The notes: generated from the sequence alone by a model not told the origin. Shown: positions 36,191 to 47,328, counted from the first letter of the stretch. The stretch is 64,000 nucleotides of DNA from Klebsiella ornithinolytica NBRC 105727 = ATCC 31898 (GCF_001598295.1 NZ_BCYR01000018.1:16321-80320), one strand, 5' to 3'. Made by a program: numbers and translations.

Positions 36191-37204
36191 CTAGCGGTGT
36201 AATTTGCCGTGGTCTTTCAGCCAGGCGGCGGTGCGAATAATGCCGTCATCCAGCGTGACCACGGGCTGATAACCCAGCTCTTGCTGAGCGCGGGAGATAT
36301 CGAGGGTAAAATCAAAGTTCAGCTTGGAGACGCCGTAGTGGGTAAAGGCGGGTTCCCTGGCGGACTTATTGCCAAAATGCTCCATACTGCGGGCGATAAT
36401 ATCCAGCATCGGGTAGGGCACTGAGCGGATCCGGCATTTAATGCCCAGTTCATCAATCAGCTTCTGCACGATGCTGTTCAGCGTACGCGGTTCGCCGTTG
36501 GTGATATTCCAGGCGCGGCCGGAGGGCAGATGATCGCACTGTGGCTGGCTGGCAAGCCACATCGCATGTACCGCATTTTCATAATAGGTCATATCAACCA
36601 GCGCGCTGCCGCCGCGCGGCAGCAGAACGCTACCGTAGTGCTGCATCATTTGCGCCAGGCGAGGAATAAACACTTTGTCATGGGCGCCGAACAGGCTTTG
36701 CGGACGCAGAATGGTAAAGCGGGTATTGGGGTTCGCCTGGGCCAGCAGATGAATGACCTCTTCGCTGGCCGCCTTGCTGCGGGCAAATTCATTGGCGAAA
36801 CGCTGCGGGCGGAAATCTTCCTGCACATCGCGATGATGGTGATAATCGAAATAGAGCGACGGGGAGGAGATATGAACGAAATTACGCACGCCCCAGGCAA
36901 CGGCCCACTCTCCGAGACGGCGGGTAGCCCGCACGTTAGCGAGATCAAAAGCCTGCTGTGTACCCCAGGGAGAGGTAAAGCTTGAACAGTGCCACAGGGT
37001 ATCGATACCGGCGAGCATCACTTTGGCCTGCGAAGAAACCAGTTCGGTTAAATCAGCAGGCACAAACTCGGCGCCCATTTTGCTCAGAAGCTTGCCCATC
37101 GCTTCATTACGCCCGGTGGCTCTGACGCTGATGCCTTGATGGCGCAGATATTCCACCGCGTTGCGGCCTAATCCGCTGGTCGCACCGGTAACCAGTACCT
37201 TCAT
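36191..37204 (-). CDS. ybjS: NAD(P)-dependent epimerase/dehydratase-like YbjS
   Basis: A 337-residue extended SDR. The Rossmann loop GATSGLG is at 7-13, the SSPSLYFDY segment near 120 provides the Ser/Tyr region, and the substrate half is C-terminal. It matches E. coli YbjS, whose substrate is unknown (3-beta-hydroxysteroid dehydrogenase-like). It converges with amiD (7 bp apart) and follows ybjT by 96 bp on the same strand. Confidence 0.88.
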   Translation of the reverse strand: MKVLVTGATSGLGRNAVEYLRHQGISVRATGRNEAMGKLLSKMGAEFVPADLTELVSSQAKVMLAGIDTLWHCSSFTSPWGTQQAFDLANVRATRRLGEWAVAWGVRNFVHISSPSLYFDYHHHRDVQEDFRPQRFANEFARSKAASEEVIHLLAQANPNTRFTILRPQSLFGAHDKVFIPRLAQMMQHYGSVLLPRGGSALVDMTYYENAVHAMWLASQPQCDHLPSGRAWNITNGEPRTLNSIVQKLIDELGIKCRIRSVPYPMLDIIARSMEHFGNKSAREPAFTHYGVSKLNFDFTLDISRAQQELGYQPVVTLDDGIIRTAAWLKDHGKLHR

Positions 37205-37300
37205 ATCAACCTACTGTCCCAGAAAAGAATTTCGTGCGCATTTTTCCGTGATTCTCCTCATGATGCAATGAGAATGATGAAAGAATGCCACACATACTGC

Positions 37301-38734
37301 CTATTTGCCTGTGATTTGTTCGGCCAGCCGGGCAATGCGTCGCGCCATGCCGCGAAAGATAAACAGATGCGCCGGGATCATCAGCAGCCAATAGAACAGC
37401 CCGGGCATGCCGTGAGGATGCCACCAGGCGCGGACATCCAGCTCGCGGCGATCGCCTTTATCTCTCAGCGTAAAACTCAGGCGCCCAAGACCCGGCGCTT
37501 TCATGCCGAATAATAAGGTTAGCTGCTTTTCCGGTTCGACGATAATGACCTTCCAGCTGTCCACCGTATCCCCGGTCTGTAGGCTGGCGCGATCGGGACG
37601 ACCTTTCGCCAGCCGGTGGCCGACCAGCAGGTCCATCGCCCCGCGGATCTGCCACAGAATATTGCCAAAGAAGTAACCCTCTTTGCCGCCGATTTGATTG
37701 ACCACCTGCCACAGCGCCGCCGCGCTGGCATGGGTGCTGACCGTACAACCGGCCTGTTTAGGGTAGTAGCCATACTCCGGCCGCCAGCGGGCAAACGCCT
37801 GGGCGTCATAGCCCCAGTCGCTGGAGTTGGCGAGCTGCTCTTCCTCTTTTAGCGTGCGGCGCACCGCTTCATCAAAGGAGATCAGCGTCTGGGGGATCAG
37901 CGCTCGCAGGGCGCGATCGTCGGCGATCAGATCGTGTTTTAATCCCTGAATCAATGCCCGGGCGATAGTGGGAGGCACCGACGTAATCACGTTGAGAAAC
38001 CACACCGAAATCCAGCGGGTGGGAAAGGGGATCGGGATTAACAGGCGATGTTTGCCGCTAACCGCCATAAAGCGAGTGAACTGCTGCTGGTAGCTTAAGA
38101 CTTCTGGTCCGGCGGCTTCCAGTACGCGATGAACGCGGGTCGGATGGTGAAGGAGTTGCACCAGATAATAGAGCAGGTTTTCCAGAGCGACAGGCGTCGT
38201 TCGCGACCGAACCCAGCGCGGTGGCGTCAGGACCGGCAGGTTGTAGACCATATCGCGCATCACTTCGAAAGCGGCGGAACCGGCGCCGATGATAATTCCC
38301 GCCCGCAGTTCGGTGACCGGGACGGCGGATTCCCGCAGAATGTCGGCGGTGATTTGCCTGGCGCGCAGATGATCCGATTGTTCAGCTTCCGGCGCCTGCA
38401 GGGAGCTGAGAAAAATCAGCTGCCGGACCGGCGTAGCGCGCAGGGCATCGCGAACGTTGACCGCGACCCGGCGTTCGTGCGCAATAAAATCGCCGCCTTC
38501 ACCCATCCCGTGCACCAGATAATAAACGGTATCCACCTGCGCCAGCAGGGCGGAAAGCCCCTGCGGCTGGTTAAGATCGAGCGGATGGCAGCTTACGCCC
38601 GGGAGATTGAGCTTCTGCAGCCTGTCGACATGGCGTGCCGCCGCCAGCACCGGGTAACCCTGCTCGCTTAATGCCTGCACCAGATGCTGGCCGATATAGC
38701 CGCTGGCGCCGAGCACCAGAATTCGTTGCGCCAC
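37301..38734 (-). CDS. ybjT: Atypical SDR with DUF2867 domain, YbjT
   Basis: A 477-residue protein. The N-terminal NAD(P)-binding Rossmann fold (1-240) has [11 protein letters not shown] at 8-18; the C-terminal part (about 330-465) is DUF2867, ending in two hydrophobic segments. GTG at 38734 with AAGGAG upstream gives the E. coli-like N-terminus VAQRILVLG; the earlier in-frame extension overlaps ltaE. It lies 10 bp after ltaE, so poxB-ltaE-ybjT probably form one unit, as in E. coli. Function is unknown. Confidence 0.88.
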   Translation of the reverse strand: MAQRILVLGASGYIGQHLVQALSEQGYPVLAAARHVDRLQKLNLPGVSCHPLDLNQPQGLSALLAQVDTVYYLVHGMGEGGDFIAHERRVAVNVRDALRATPVRQLIFLSSLQAPEAEQSDHLRARQITADILRESAVPVTELRAGIIIGAGSAAFEVMRDMVYNLPVLTPPRWVRSRTTPVALENLLYYLVQLLHHPTRVHRVLEAAGPEVLSYQQQFTRFMAVSGKHRLLIPIPFPTRWISVWFLNVITSVPPTIARALIQGLKHDLIADDRALRALIPQTLISFDEAVRRTLKEEEQLANSSDWGYDAQAFARWRPEYGYYPKQAGCTVSTHASAAALWQVVNQIGGKEGYFFGNILWQIRGAMDLLVGHRLAKGRPDRASLQTGDTVDSWKVIIVEPEKQLTLLFGMKAPGLGRLSFTLRDKGDRRELDVRAWWHPHGMPGLFYWLLMIPAHLFIFRGMARRIARLAEQITGK

Positions 38735-38744
38735 GCCGCTCTCC

Positions 38745-39746
38745 TTAGCGTTGCAAAAATGCCTGCCAGTGGCCGACGACGTCCGTAAGCTGCTGGCGGC
38801 TGACATCCAGATGGGTCACCAGGCGCACGATCGGCGAGGCATTGATCAGCACGCCGCGCTGCTGCATAAATGCGCCCAGCGCTTCGGCGTGTTCTTCCCC
38901 CACGCGGACAAACAACATGTTGGTATCATGTCGGGTCACGTCGGTGCCAATTGCGCTGAGCTGCCCGGCCATCCACGCCGCATTGTCGTGGTCCTCTTTT
39001 AACCGTTGGACGTTGTTTTGCAGGGCATAAAGGCCTGCCGCCGCCAGAATACCGGCCTGGCGCATGCCGCCGCCGACCATTTTCCGCCAGCGGGTGGCGC
39101 GGCGAATGTACTCGTGGCTACCGACCAGCAGCGAGCCGACCGGCGTGCCCAATCCTTTAGAAAGACAGATAGTAAAAGAATCGCAATACCGGGCGATATC
39201 CCGCAGCTCACAATCGTATTCCACGACCGCATTGAAGATACGCGCGCCGTCAACGTGCAGCGCCAGATTGCGCTCGCGGGTAAACTGCCAGGCCTCTTTG
39301 AGATAGTCGCGCGGCAGAACCTTACCATTATGGGTGTTTTCAAGGCTCAGCAGGCGAGTTGGGGCAAAGTGGATATCGTCAGGTTTAATCTTCGCGGCAA
39401 CTTTATCCAGCGGCAGGGTGCCGTCGGCGGCGGCGTCTATCGGCTGCGGCTGAATGCTACCCAGCACTGCCGCTCCGCCCGCTTCATACAGATAGTTATG
39501 CGCGCCCTGGCCGACGATATACTCTTCGCCGCGTTGGCAGTGGCTCAGCAGGCCGACCAGATTAGCCTGGGTACCGGTGGGCAGGAACAGCGCGGCTTCT
39601 TTACCGGCCAGCTGTGCGGCGTAGCGCTGAAGTTCATTTACCGTCGGGTCGTCACCATACACGTCGTCTCCGACCGGGGCGGCCATCATCGCCTCCAGCA
39701 TGGCGGGTGATGGGCGGGTTACGGTATCACTGCGTAAATCTATCAC
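38745..39746 (-). CDS. ltaE: Low-specificity L-threonine aldolase LtaE
   Basis: A 333-residue PLP enzyme that splits L-threonine and L-allo-threonine to glycine and acetaldehyde. K197 in the CLSKGLG motif is the PLP lysine and D166 in HVDGAR pairs with the cofactor nitrogen, both at E. coli positions. GTG at 39746 with GAAGGA 6 nt upstream is the start; an eight-codon upstream extension is not homologous. Confidence 0.95.
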   Translation of the reverse strand: MIDLRSDTVTRPSPAMLEAMMAAPVGDDVYGDDPTVNELQRYAAQLAGKEAALFLPTGTQANLVGLLSHCQRGEEYIVGQGAHNYLYEAGGAAVLGSIQPQPIDAAADGTLPLDKVAAKIKPDDIHFAPTRLLSLENTHNGKVLPRDYLKEAWQFTRERNLALHVDGARIFNAVVEYDCELRDIARYCDSFTICLSKGLGTPVGSLLVGSHEYIRRATRWRKMVGGGMRQAGILAAAGLYALQNNVQRLKEDHDNAAWMAGQLSAIGTDVTRHDTNMLFVRVGEEHAEALGAFMQQRGVLINASPIVRLVTHLDVSRQQLTDVVGHWQAFLQR

Positions 39747-39898
39747 GGCATTTCCTTCTGGGTAGCTCATCCCGCAGGCAGTTGCTGGGGCGCGACTTTT
39801 CTGACCCCGGCGACAGGCGTGGTGCTGTCGTCGGGGATGTTCGGGCGCGCCGCATCACGGCATCAGGCATGATTTCAGGTATTAACTAAAAGAATGTT

Positions 39899-41617
39899 TT
39901 ACCTGAGCCAGTTGGTTTTCGCCAGTTCGATTACCTCATCGCCGCGTCCGCTGATAATGGCACGTAGCATGTACAGACTAAATCCTTTGGCCTGCTCCAG
40001 TTTGATCTGCGGCGGAATGGCCAGCTCCTCTTTGGCGACGACAACATCCACCAGTACCGGGCCATCGGTACTAAACGCGGTCTGTAACGCGCTATCGACC
40101 TCGCTGGCTTTTTCGACGCGGATCCCGGTGATCCCGCAGGCTTCAGCAATGCGGGCGAAATTCGTGTCGTGCAATTCGGTGCCGTCGGTCAGATAGCCTC
40201 CGGCTTTCATTTCCATTGCCACGAAGCCGAGGACGCTATTGTTAAAGATGATAATTTTCACCGGCAGCTTCATCTGCGCCAGCGAAAGGAAGTCGCCCAT
40301 CAACATGCTGAAACCGCCGTCGCCGCACATCGCCACCACCTGGCGATCCGGCGCTGTCGCCTTGGCGCCAATCGCCTGCGGCATGGCGTTAGCCATCGAA
40401 CCGTGGTTAAACGACCCGATCAGGCGGCGTCTGCCGTTCATTTTCAGATAGCGGGCGGCCCAGACGGTTGGCGTCCCGACGTCGCAGGTGAAAATCGCGT
40501 CGTCGGCGGCAAATTGGCCGATCTGTTGCGCCAGATACTGCGGATGAATGGCTTTGTCGCTTGGTTTCGCCAGATCATCGAGCCCTTTACGCGCTTCGCG
40601 GTAGTGCTCAAGGGCTTTATCCAGAAACGCGCGGTCGGTTTTCTCTTCCAGATGCGGCAGCAGCGCAGCGAGCGTGGATTTAATATCGCCGACCAGCGCC
40701 ATATCGACTTTGCTGTGGGCGCCGATGCTGCCGGGGTTGATATCAATCTGGATAATTTTGGCGTCGGTGGGGTAGAAGGCCCGGTAGGGGAACTGGGTGC
40801 CAAGAAGCACCAGGGTATCGGCATTCATCATGGTATGGAAACCCGAGGAGAAGCCAATCAGTCCGGTCATCCCGACATCATAGGGATTATCATACTCAAC
40901 GTGCTCTTTGCCACGCAGGGCATGGACGACAGGGGCCTTTAATTTGGCGGCAAACTGGACCAGCTCGGCGTGCGCGCCGGCGCAGCCGCTGCCGCACAGC
41001 AGGGCGATATTACTGGAATAGCGCAGGACCTGCGCCAGCTTTTTGATCTCTTCTTCCGGCGGCGTAACCGTCGGCAGCGGCGCAGCGTACCAGTGCGTGC
41101 TGGCGTTCTCCGGCGCGGCTTTCAGCGCCACGTCGCCGGGTAGCACCACCACCGATACGCCACGGTTAATCACCGCTTTGCGCATCGCTATTGCCAGCAC
41201 CTGCGGGATTTGCTCTGGCGTGGAGACCAGCTCGCAATAGTGGCTGCATTCGCGGAACAGCTCCTGCGGATGGGTTTCCTGGAAATAGCCGCTGCCGATT
41301 TCACTGGAGGGAATATGGGCGGCGATAGCCACCACCGGAACGTGGTTGCGATGGCAGTCAAAAAGGCCGTTGATCAGATGGAGGTTACCCGGGCCGCACG
41401 AACCTGCGCAAACCGCCAGTTCACCGGTTAACTGCGCTTCGGCGCCTGCCGCAAAGGCGGCGACCTCTTCATGTCGGGTGGGCATCCAGGCAATGGTGCC
41501 CATCCGGTTCAGGCTATCGCTCAGTCCGTTGAGGGAATCGCCGGTGACGCCCCAAATGCGTTTTACGCCGGCCTGTTCAAGAGTTTTTGCTATGTATGCC
41601 GCCACAGTTTGCTTCAT
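39899..41617 (-). CDS. poxB: Pyruvate:quinone oxidoreductase PoxB
   Basis: A 572-residue peripheral membrane flavoenzyme that converts pyruvate to acetate and CO2 and passes electrons to ubiquinone. Catalytic E50 is in the N-terminal ThDP domain, the central FAD domain spans about 185-340, and the ThDP/Mg motif GDGGFSM is near 433. The C-terminal lipid-binding peptide is present. Start at 41617 ([10 protein letters not shown]) has GGAGAT upstream. In E. coli it is RpoS-dependent and used in stationary phase. It diverges from the DoxX gene. Confidence 0.96.
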   Translation of the reverse strand: MKQTVAAYIAKTLEQAGVKRIWGVTGDSLNGLSDSLNRMGTIAWMPTRHEEVAAFAAGAEAQLTGELAVCAGSCGPGNLHLINGLFDCHRNHVPVVAIAAHIPSSEIGSGYFQETHPQELFRECSHYCELVSTPEQIPQVLAIAMRKAVINRGVSVVVLPGDVALKAAPENASTHWYAAPLPTVTPPEEEIKKLAQVLRYSSNIALLCGSGCAGAHAELVQFAAKLKAPVVHALRGKEHVEYDNPYDVGMTGLIGFSSGFHTMMNADTLVLLGTQFPYRAFYPTDAKIIQIDINPGSIGAHSKVDMALVGDIKSTLAALLPHLEEKTDRAFLDKALEHYREARKGLDDLAKPSDKAIHPQYLAQQIGQFAADDAIFTCDVGTPTVWAARYLKMNGRRRLIGSFNHGSMANAMPQAIGAKATAPDRQVVAMCGDGGFSMLMGDFLSLAQMKLPVKIIIFNNSVLGFVAMEMKAGGYLTDGTELHDTNFARIAEACGITGIRVEKASEVDSALQTAFSTDGPVLVDVVVAKEELAIPPQIKLEQAKGFSLYMLRAIISGRGDEVIELAKTNWLR

Positions 41618-41768
41618 GGTTTTCCATCTCCTTTTTGTGATAACGCTTACAAGCTTAGATGAAACTGACCGTTCCGCCCGCCCGTTCCCCTCATTTTCCG
41701 CTGGTTTATTGTTCGCAAATCCCGCATATTCTGTCGACACACCAGACGGTAAACAGGAATCATTTCAA

Positions 41769-42203
41769 ATGGTTAAATCGCTGTTAAGTGCTGTTAATAA
41801 AATGTTATCGCATGATGATGTCGGCAAACTCTTGTTACGACTTGCGGTGGGTGGGCTGATGCTGTTTCACGGGTTGCATAAGCTTTTTGCCGGCGTGGAC
41901 GGCATTAGCGGCATGCTGGTGGCCAAAGGATTGCCCGGTTTTATCGCGTATGGCGTGCTGGTGGGGGAGGTGGTTGCGCCTTGTCTGCTGATTCTGGGGA
42001 TCCTTACCCGCCCGGCGGCGCTGGTGCTGGCGTTTACGATGATCGTGGCGTGGCTGATGGTGGGAATGGGCGAAACCGGGTCGCTGGATAAAACCGGGGC
42101 CTGGGCAATTGAGAGCCTGGTCTATTTCTTTACTGGCGCGCTGGCGATTGCCTGTCTTGGGGCGGGGCGTTTCTCGGTGGCGGGAAATTCGGTCTGGCGG
42201 TGA
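41769..42203 (+). CDS. DoxX-family membrane protein
   Basis: A 144-residue protein with four transmembrane segments and the DoxX pattern LLLRLAVGGLMLFHGLHKL near the N-terminus, with conserved His and Lys. Family members act in redox or thiosulfate-linked functions, but most are uncharacterised. The start at 41769 is chosen because the frame upstream is antisense to poxB. It is absent between poxB and hcr in K-12. A REP element and a terminator-like hairpin follow. Confidence 0.85.
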   Translation: MVKSLLSAVNKMLSHDDVGKLLLRLAVGGLMLFHGLHKLFAGVDGISGMLVAKGLPGFIAYGVLVGEVVAPCLLILGILTRPAALVLAFTMIVAWLMVGMGETGSLDKTGAWAIESLVYFFTGALAIACLGAGRFSVAGNSVWR

Positions 42204-42208
42204 AGAAC

Positions 42209-42236
42209 GGCCGGATGGCGCTGCGCTTATCCGGCC
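42209..42236. repeat. REP (BIME) element
   Basis: GGCCGGATGGCG, CTG, CGCTTATCCGGCC form the classical imperfect REP palindrome, directly after the DoxX stop. Such elements stabilise 3' ends and can bind IHF or gyrase. Confidence 0.8.
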
Positions 42237-42253
42237 TACCGCGACTCTCACAG

Positions 42254-42286
42254 GCCCGGTCAGCGTTAGCGCCACCGGGCATTTTT
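42254..42286. terminator. Terminator between the DoxX gene and hcr
   Basis: The stem GCCCGGT / ACCGGGC with an inner GCG/CGC pairing is followed by ATTTTT on the plus strand. It lies between convergent genes and would end doxX transcripts. Confidence 0.7.
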
Positions 42287-42303
42287 GTCGGGGGCTCGGT
42301 GTT

Positions 42304-42345
42304 TACCCGACCTACAAAACGACCGCTGCTCTCGTAGGTCGGGTA
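42304..42345. repeat. Inverted REP-tail pair
   Basis: A 12-bp perfect inverted repeat (TACCCGACCTAC / GTAGGTCGGGTA) with an 18-nt spacer lies just before the hcr stop. The arm sequence is the flank often found next to enterobacterial REPs, so this is probably part of the same BIME cluster. Confidence 0.6.
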
Positions 42346-42354
42346 CCTCTACGA

Positions 42355-43323
42355 TCAGGCGAGAACCAGATCCCCCTGCGGATGGCAGGAGCAGGCCAGT
42401 ACGTAGCCGTCAGCGATTTCTGCATCGGTCAGCGTCATGGTGCTGCTGACCGTGTAATCGCCGGAAACCACTTTGGTCTTGCAGCAGCCGCATACACCCG
42501 CGCGACAGGCGACGGTCACCGGCACCTGGTTGCTTTCCAGCGCCTCCAGCAGCGTAGTACCGACCGGCGCATAAAACGCCTTCGCCGGCTGCAGTTTGGT
42601 GAACTTCAGTCCGTCGGTGGCCGCTTGCGCAACCGGCGTAAAGAACTTCTCTTTAAAGAAGCGCGTCACGCCAAGGGCGGTCACTTCCTGCTCCACCCAA
42701 TCCATATAGGGCGCAGGTCCGCAGGTCATTACCGTACGGGTTGCGAGGTCCGGCACGCTTTTCAGTAACTCCGTGGTCAGACGCCCGGCGACAAAACCGT
42801 GAGTGGCGTTATTTTCCGCCACCAGCGTCACCGGGTACTGCCGCCACTCATCGGCGAAAATCACATCCTGAGGCGAGCGAATATTGTAAATCACCTGCAC
42901 ATCGGCCTGCGGACGATATTTTGCCAACCAGCGGCGCATCGACATAATCGGCGTAACGCCGCAGCCGGCGGCCAGCATCAGAAACTTGTCTTCCGCCTTA
43001 TCTTCACAGGTGAACTCACCCATCGCGTCGGACAGCCAGAGATAATCCCCGCGTTTGAGCTCACGGGTCAGCCACTGTGAGCCGGCTCCCTCGTCAATCC
43101 GGCGAACGGTCAGCGTAATATATTCGCTGACCCCCGGCGTCGACGAAAGGGTGTAAGCGCGCAGCGTCTCTGCCGAATTGCGTACGCTTACCAGCGCGTA
43201 CTGCCCGGCACGGTACGGATAATAGTCGTGGCAGAGCAACGAAATCGTCCAGACATCCGGCGTTTCCTGATGGATGTGATGAACCTGCATCCGCCACGGG
43301 CACTGATGGGTTGGCATGGTCAT
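42355..43323 (-). CDS. hcr: NADH oxidoreductase Hcr
   Basis: A 322-residue reductase that supplies electrons from NADH to Hcp. The FAD domain covers about 10-105, the NAD domain about 106-225 (AAGCGVTPIMSM near 117), and a C-terminal plant-type [2Fe-2S] ferredoxin domain has CRAGVCGCC and a final CSC cysteine. It is 11 bp downstream of hcp on the same strand, forming hcp-hcr. Confidence 0.95.
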   Translation of the reverse strand: MTMPTHQCPWRMQVHHIHQETPDVWTISLLCHDYYPYRAGQYALVSVRNSAETLRAYTLSSTPGVSEYITLTVRRIDEGAGSQWLTRELKRGDYLWLSDAMGEFTCEDKAEDKFLMLAAGCGVTPIMSMRRWLAKYRPQADVQVIYNIRSPQDVIFADEWRQYPVTLVAENNATHGFVAGRLTTELLKSVPDLATRTVMTCGPAPYMDWVEQEVTALGVTRFFKEKFFTPVAQAATDGLKFTKLQPAKAFYAPVGTTLLEALESNQVPVTVACRAGVCGCCKTKVVSGDYTVSSTMTLTDAEIADGYVLACSCHPQGDLVLA

Positions 43324-43334
43324 TCTCTTACTCC

Positions 43335-44987
43335 TTACGCGCTCAGCAGCTGCTGCATATCTTCTTCGACGGTGGTCACTGAACGCAGACCGAACTTCTC
43401 ATTGAGAATTGCCAGCAGGTCCGGCGTGAAGAAGCCTGGCGCGGTCGGGCCGGTCACGATGTTCTTCACCCCCAGCGAAAGCAGGGTCAGCAGAATAACA
43501 ATCGCTTTTTGCTCAAACCAGGAGAGCACCAGAGAGAGCGGGAGATCGTTGACGCCGCAGCCCAGTTTCTCCGCCAGGGTGACCGCCAGAATAATCGCCG
43601 AGTAGGCGTCGTTGCACTGACCGGCATCGACCAGACGCGGCAGGCCTTCGATATCGCCGAAGTCCAGTTTGTTAAAGCGGTATTTACCGCAGGCCAGGGT
43701 CAGGATCAGGCAATCATCCGGGACGCTGGTGGCGAAATCGGTGAAGTAGTTACGTTCGCCGCGCGCACCGTCGCAGCCGCCGACCAGGAAGATATGGCGC
43801 AGTTTTTCACGGCTGACCAGGTCGATAAGGGTATCCGCGGCGCCCAACAGCGTCTGGCGACCGAAGCCGACGGTGATCAGGTGCGGAATTTCGCTGTACG
43901 GGAAGCCCGCCATCTGCTGTGCCTGAGCGATAACCGGAGCAAAATCATCCCCCTCGAGGTGATTGACGCCCGGCCAGCCGACAATGCTGCGGGTCCAGAT
44001 ACGGTCATCATAGGCGCCAACGGTCGGGTCGATAATGCAGTTCGAGGTCATCACGATAGGACCTGGGAAGCGGGCAAACTCTACCTGCTGATTTTGCCAG
44101 CCGCTGCCGTAGTTACCGATCAGATGTTTGAATTTACGCAGTTCCGGATAGCCGTGCGCCGGCAGCATTTCACCGTGGGTATAGACGTTGACGCCGGTGC
44201 CTTCGGTTTGTTGCAGCAGATTGTAGAGATCTTTCAGGTCGTGGCCGGAGATCAGGATGCACTTGCCTTCGGTCGCTTTGACGTTGACCTGAGTCGGGGT
44301 CGGGTGGCCATATTTAGTGGTTTCACCGGCATCCAGAATGCTCATCACTTTGAAGTTCATCTGGCCGATTTCCATCGAGCACTCCAGCAGCGCGTTCAGA
44401 TCGGCGGGCCAGGTGCCTAACCAGGCCATGATTTTGTGGTACTGCGCATAGATGTCATTGTCATACTGACCGAGAACGTGCGCGTGCTCCATATAGGCCG
44501 CTGCACCTTTCAGGCCGTACAGACAGAGCAGACGCAGGCCGAGAATGTTCTCGCCAATAGCCGCTTTGTCTTTGTTGGGGGTAAAGTCCGCCGCCTGGCG
44601 CTGCAGGTCGCCGAGATCGTCGCTCACCAGCTGCAGATTGGCCATCGGGTTATCGACGCTGGCGGTCGCATCAACGCTCAGGCACTGCGCTTTCAGCGCG
44701 TCGCGCATAGCAATCGCTTCACGCGCGTAGCCAACAATCCGCGGGGAGTCGAAGTTAACGTTGGTCAACGTGGAGAAAAATGCGCGCGGGGCAAAATTAT
44801 CAACATCATGATTGATGATGCCATATTCACGGGCCTTTACCGCCCATGCAGACAGACCTTGTAGGGAAGCAATCAGCAGATCCTGGAGATCGGACGTTTC
44901 GGCCGTTTTACCGCACATACCCTGCGCGTAAGAGCAGCCGTTCCCTGCCGGGGTACGGATGGTTTGTTCACATTGCACACAAAACAT
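43335..44987 (-). CDS. hcp: Hydroxylamine reductase / hybrid-cluster protein Hcp
   Basis: A 550-residue protein with a [4Fe-4S] or [2Fe-2S] cluster (C3, C6, C18, C25) and a hybrid Fe-S-O cluster bound by C-terminal His, Glu and Cys residues. It acts as an NO reductase at low NO, protects against nitrosative stress and drives S-nitrosylation in anaerobic E. coli. Start at 44987 (MFCVQCEQT) fixes the cluster spacing; upstream codons are non-homologous. An NsrR-like site and a possible FNR site precede it. Confidence 0.96.
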   Translation of the reverse strand: MFCVQCEQTIRTPAGNGCSYAQGMCGKTAETSDLQDLLIASLQGLSAWAVKAREYGIINHDVDNFAPRAFFSTLTNVNFDSPRIVGYAREAIAMRDALKAQCLSVDATASVDNPMANLQLVSDDLGDLQRQAADFTPNKDKAAIGENILGLRLLCLYGLKGAAAYMEHAHVLGQYDNDIYAQYHKIMAWLGTWPADLNALLECSMEIGQMNFKVMSILDAGETTKYGHPTPTQVNVKATEGKCILISGHDLKDLYNLLQQTEGTGVNVYTHGEMLPAHGYPELRKFKHLIGNYGSGWQNQQVEFARFPGPIVMTSNCIIDPTVGAYDDRIWTRSIVGWPGVNHLEGDDFAPVIAQAQQMAGFPYSEIPHLITVGFGRQTLLGAADTLIDLVSREKLRHIFLVGGCDGARGERNYFTDFATSVPDDCLILTLACGKYRFNKLDFGDIEGLPRLVDAGQCNDAYSAIILAVTLAEKLGCGVNDLPLSLVLSWFEQKAIVILLTLLSLGVKNIVTGPTAPGFFTPDLLAILNEKFGLRSVTTVEEDMQQLLSA

Positions 44988-45003
44988 GGTCACACCTTTT
45001 TTA

Positions 45004-45026
45004 AAGTTATATTTGAGATACATGTT
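45004..45026 (-). promoter_or_regulatory. NsrR operator of hcp-hcr
   Basis: The minus strand reads AACATGTATCT, C, AAATATAACTT: two 11-nt half-sites around one base, matching the NsrR consensus AAnATGCATTT-n-AAATGCATnTT with a few differences. It lies 17-39 bp from the hcp start. hcp is a known NsrR-repressed gene in E. coli. Confidence 0.75.
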
Positions 45027-45085
45027 TAAGGTTATGCCGGTAAAAGAAGGGAGAAAAGGTATTTCTGATACAATTTAAAGGGAGA

Positions 45086-45099
45086 TTGATTTAGCGCAA
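45086..45099. promoter_or_regulatory. Possible FNR site upstream of hcp
   Basis: TTGAT, TTAG, CGCAA on the plus strand matches the FNR dyad TTGAT-N4-ATCAA in the first half and three of five bases in the second. FNR activation of hcp is established in E. coli, but this exact site is tentative. Confidence 0.4.
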
Positions 45100-45210
45100 A
45101 TTTGGCCGCGGCGGGCTACCGCCACGGAGGTACAGATCGAGACCAGGACGATGCGCCCCCGGGGCGCGGCGAATATCGTCGCCGGAGGCAGAGTGCGGGC
45201 GCTAAGTGCC

Positions 45211-46110
45211 TCAGGCCGAGAAGAGGGCGATCAGCACCGGCACCAGCAGGCTCAGAACAAAACCGTGGACGATAGCGGCAGGGACAATCTCGACGCCGCC
45301 GGAACGCTGTAAAACCGGCAGAGTAAAGTCCATTGAGGTGGCGCCGCATAGCCCTAATGCCGTGGAACGACTGCGGCGAACCAGGCCCGGGATCAACATG
45401 ATGGCCAGCAGCTCGCGGGAAAGGTCGTTGAAGAATGCGGCGCTGCCGATGACCGGCCCAAAGGATTCCGTCATCAGGATCCCGGAGAGCGAATACCAGC
45501 CGAACCCGGAGGCCATGGCCAGACCGGTCTTCAGCGGCAGGTCGAGAATAAAGGCGTTAATCACGCCGCCGACTAATGAACTCGCCGTGACGACCACCGC
45601 CACAATCATGCCGCGACGATTAAGGACTATTTGTCGTAAGGTCATTCCGTTATTCCGCAGCTGAATACCAATCAGGAACAGCAGGAAGATCAGCGTATAT
45701 TCGCTCGCCTCGGTGGCATGCTGTAAAAATGACAAACCGCTCAGACCAATCAGGAAACCAATAAGCACCACGCCGCACAGCTGCAGGGATTCCATGGCCA
45801 TTGCGACGCGCGAAGGTAATTTCTCCTGCCGGTGCTGGTGGCGCCACGGCATTTTCTGCTCGAGCCACATTAATGCGCCAATATTACACAGCAGAATAAC
45901 AATCACGCTGACCACAGCATAATGAAGAATGGACAGCAGGTTGCTGGAGAGATTGTCGAGGAAGGCGAGACTAATCCCCATGAAAAAGAGGATCACGTAG
46001 ACAATCCAGCTCAACAGTCGCGCAATAAGTTTTAGTGCTGAAGGGTGACGCAGAGGAATAAGGTAGCCGGCAACCAATGGCAGCAGAATGATTAATAATC
46101 CCGAAAACAT
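45211..46110 (-). CDS. lysO: L-lysine exporter LysO (YbjE)
   Basis: A 299-residue inner-membrane protein with about eight hydrophobic segments, of the LysO family, which exports L-lysine and toxic analogues such as thialysine. The length and the segments MASGFGWYSLSGIL and GLCGATSMDFTLP match E. coli YbjE. It is monocistronic downstream of aqpZ with a terminator between. In E. coli it is activated by ArgP; no site is evident by eye. Confidence 0.9.
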   Translation of the reverse strand: MFSGLLIILLPLVAGYLIPLRHPSALKLIARLLSWIVYVILFFMGISLAFLDNLSSNLLSILHYAVVSVIVILLCNIGALMWLEQKMPWRHQHRQEKLPSRVAMAMESLQLCGVVLIGFLIGLSGLSFLQHATEASEYTLIFLLFLIGIQLRNNGMTLRQIVLNRRGMIVAVVVTASSLVGGVINAFILDLPLKTGLAMASGFGWYSLSGILMTESFGPVIGSAAFFNDLSRELLAIMLIPGLVRRSRSTALGLCGATSMDFTLPVLQRSGGVEIVPAAIVHGFVLSLLVPVLIALFSA

Positions 46111-46194
46111 GAACGATCTGGTCCTTGCAGAATGAGGTGAGCGCCACTGACACTACCCAAATCAGAGAACCGAGTAAAGCTGTGCCTGAAAAGA

Positions 46195-46217
46195 AAGGCC
46201 CGGCATTGCCAGGCCTT
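46195..46217 (-). terminator. Terminator of aqpZ
   Basis: The stem AAGGCC / GGCCTT encloses GGC / GCC and is followed on the minus strand by TCTTTTC. It lies about 20 nt after the aqpZ stop. Confidence 0.75.
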
Positions 46218-46237
46218 GCGTGAAACCAGATAAACGA

Positions 46238-46933
46238 TTAATCGCGTTTTTCCAGCAGAGTACGATACAGCACGCCGCCGAGGATACCGCCGATAACAGG
46301 CATCACCCAGAATAACCACAGCTGCTGCAGCGCCCAACCCCCCTGGAAAATCGCCACGGCGGTGCTTCGTGCCGGGTTAACAGAGGTATTGGTGACCGGG
46401 ATGCTGATCAGGTGAATTAAGGTCAGCGCCAGGCCAATCGCAATCGGCGCAAAACCGGCCGGTGCGTTTTTATCCGTTGCGCCATGAATCACCAGCAGGA
46501 AGCCGCAGGTCAGGACAATTTCAATCACAATGGCGGAGAGCATGGAGTACCCGCCCGGCGAGTGTTCCCCGAAGCCGTTGGAAGCAAAGCCGCTGGCTGC
46601 GGCATCAAAGCCTGCTTTACCGCTGGCAACTACATACAGAACGGCAGCGGCAATAATACCGCCAACAACCTGGGCGATAATATAGCCAATAACGTCCTTC
46701 GCCGGGAAACGACCGCCGGCCCACAGACCTAAAGTCACCGCCGGGTTGAAGTGCCCGCCGGAAATATGACCGACGGCAAATGCCATGGTTAATACAGTTA
46801 AACCGAAGGCTAAAGCCACCCCGGCAAACCCAATTCCCAGTTCCGGGAAGGCTGCGGCAAGTACTGCGCTACCGCAGCCACCAAACACGAGCCAGAATGT
46901 ACCAAAGCATTCCGCTGCTAATTTTCTGAACAT
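46238..46933 (-). CDS. aqpZ: Aquaporin Z
   Basis: A 231-residue water channel with six helices and two half-helices. The two NPA motifs are at 63-65 and about 186-188, with selectivity-filter residues in GHISGGHF and NPARST. Start at 46933 gives the E. coli N-terminus MFRKLAAE, with GAGG upstream. It is a homotetramer in the inner membrane. Confidence 0.97.
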   Translation of the reverse strand: MFRKLAAECFGTFWLVFGGCGSAVLAAAFPELGIGFAGVALAFGLTVLTMAFAVGHISGGHFNPAVTLGLWAGGRFPAKDVIGYIIAQVVGGIIAAAVLYVVASGKAGFDAAASGFASNGFGEHSPGGYSMLSAIVIEIVLTCGFLLVIHGATDKNAPAGFAPIAIGLALTLIHLISIPVTNTSVNPARSTAVAIFQGGWALQQLWLFWVMPVIGGILGGVLYRTLLEKRD

Positions 46934-47328
46934 AACCACCTCAAAAGAATAATGTTAACGGGCACAGACTTTTGTGCCGATCTTTATTTATCGACGTAAA
47001 GGATAACGATAAAAATAAAGCGACGCTATTTTATGGACGATCGTCATCCTGCGGCTAGCTAAATAACTAGATCTAATTTGATTTAGGGCAATGTGATCTT
47101 AATCCTTGCACCATTGGTGATTGCACAAAAGTGTAGAACAAAAATAATAAAAATAACCACTTTAGCGGATGAATTATTTCCAAAATAAATAGCACGGTTA
47201 ATAATCATAACCTGGACATTATCATTCATCGGCGCGGGGCCGCGTTTAGGCCGGTAGTGTCATGTTTACGCATGTATCGCTATACTGCTGATTATTGAAG
47301 GAGAAAGTGGTTACTGAGCGGAGGAGAT
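46934..47328. other. Divergent intergenic region aqpZ/ybjD
   Basis: A 395-bp AT-rich divergent spacer. A dyad TGCACCA-T-TGGTGA near 47107-47120, followed by TTGCAC, resembles NtrC-type half-sites but with wrong spacing. No gene is supported. Confidence 0.4.

Noticed and set aside
41346..41768. Long N-terminal extension of the DoxX protein
   Set aside because: It runs antisense into poxB, and DoxX-family proteins begin near the ATG at 41769.
47106..47126. NtrC-like sequence TGCACCATTGGTGA followed by TTGCAC upstream of aqpZ and ybjD
   Set aside because: The half-site spacing is 1 instead of 3 bases and no sigma-54 -24/-12 promoter is nearby.
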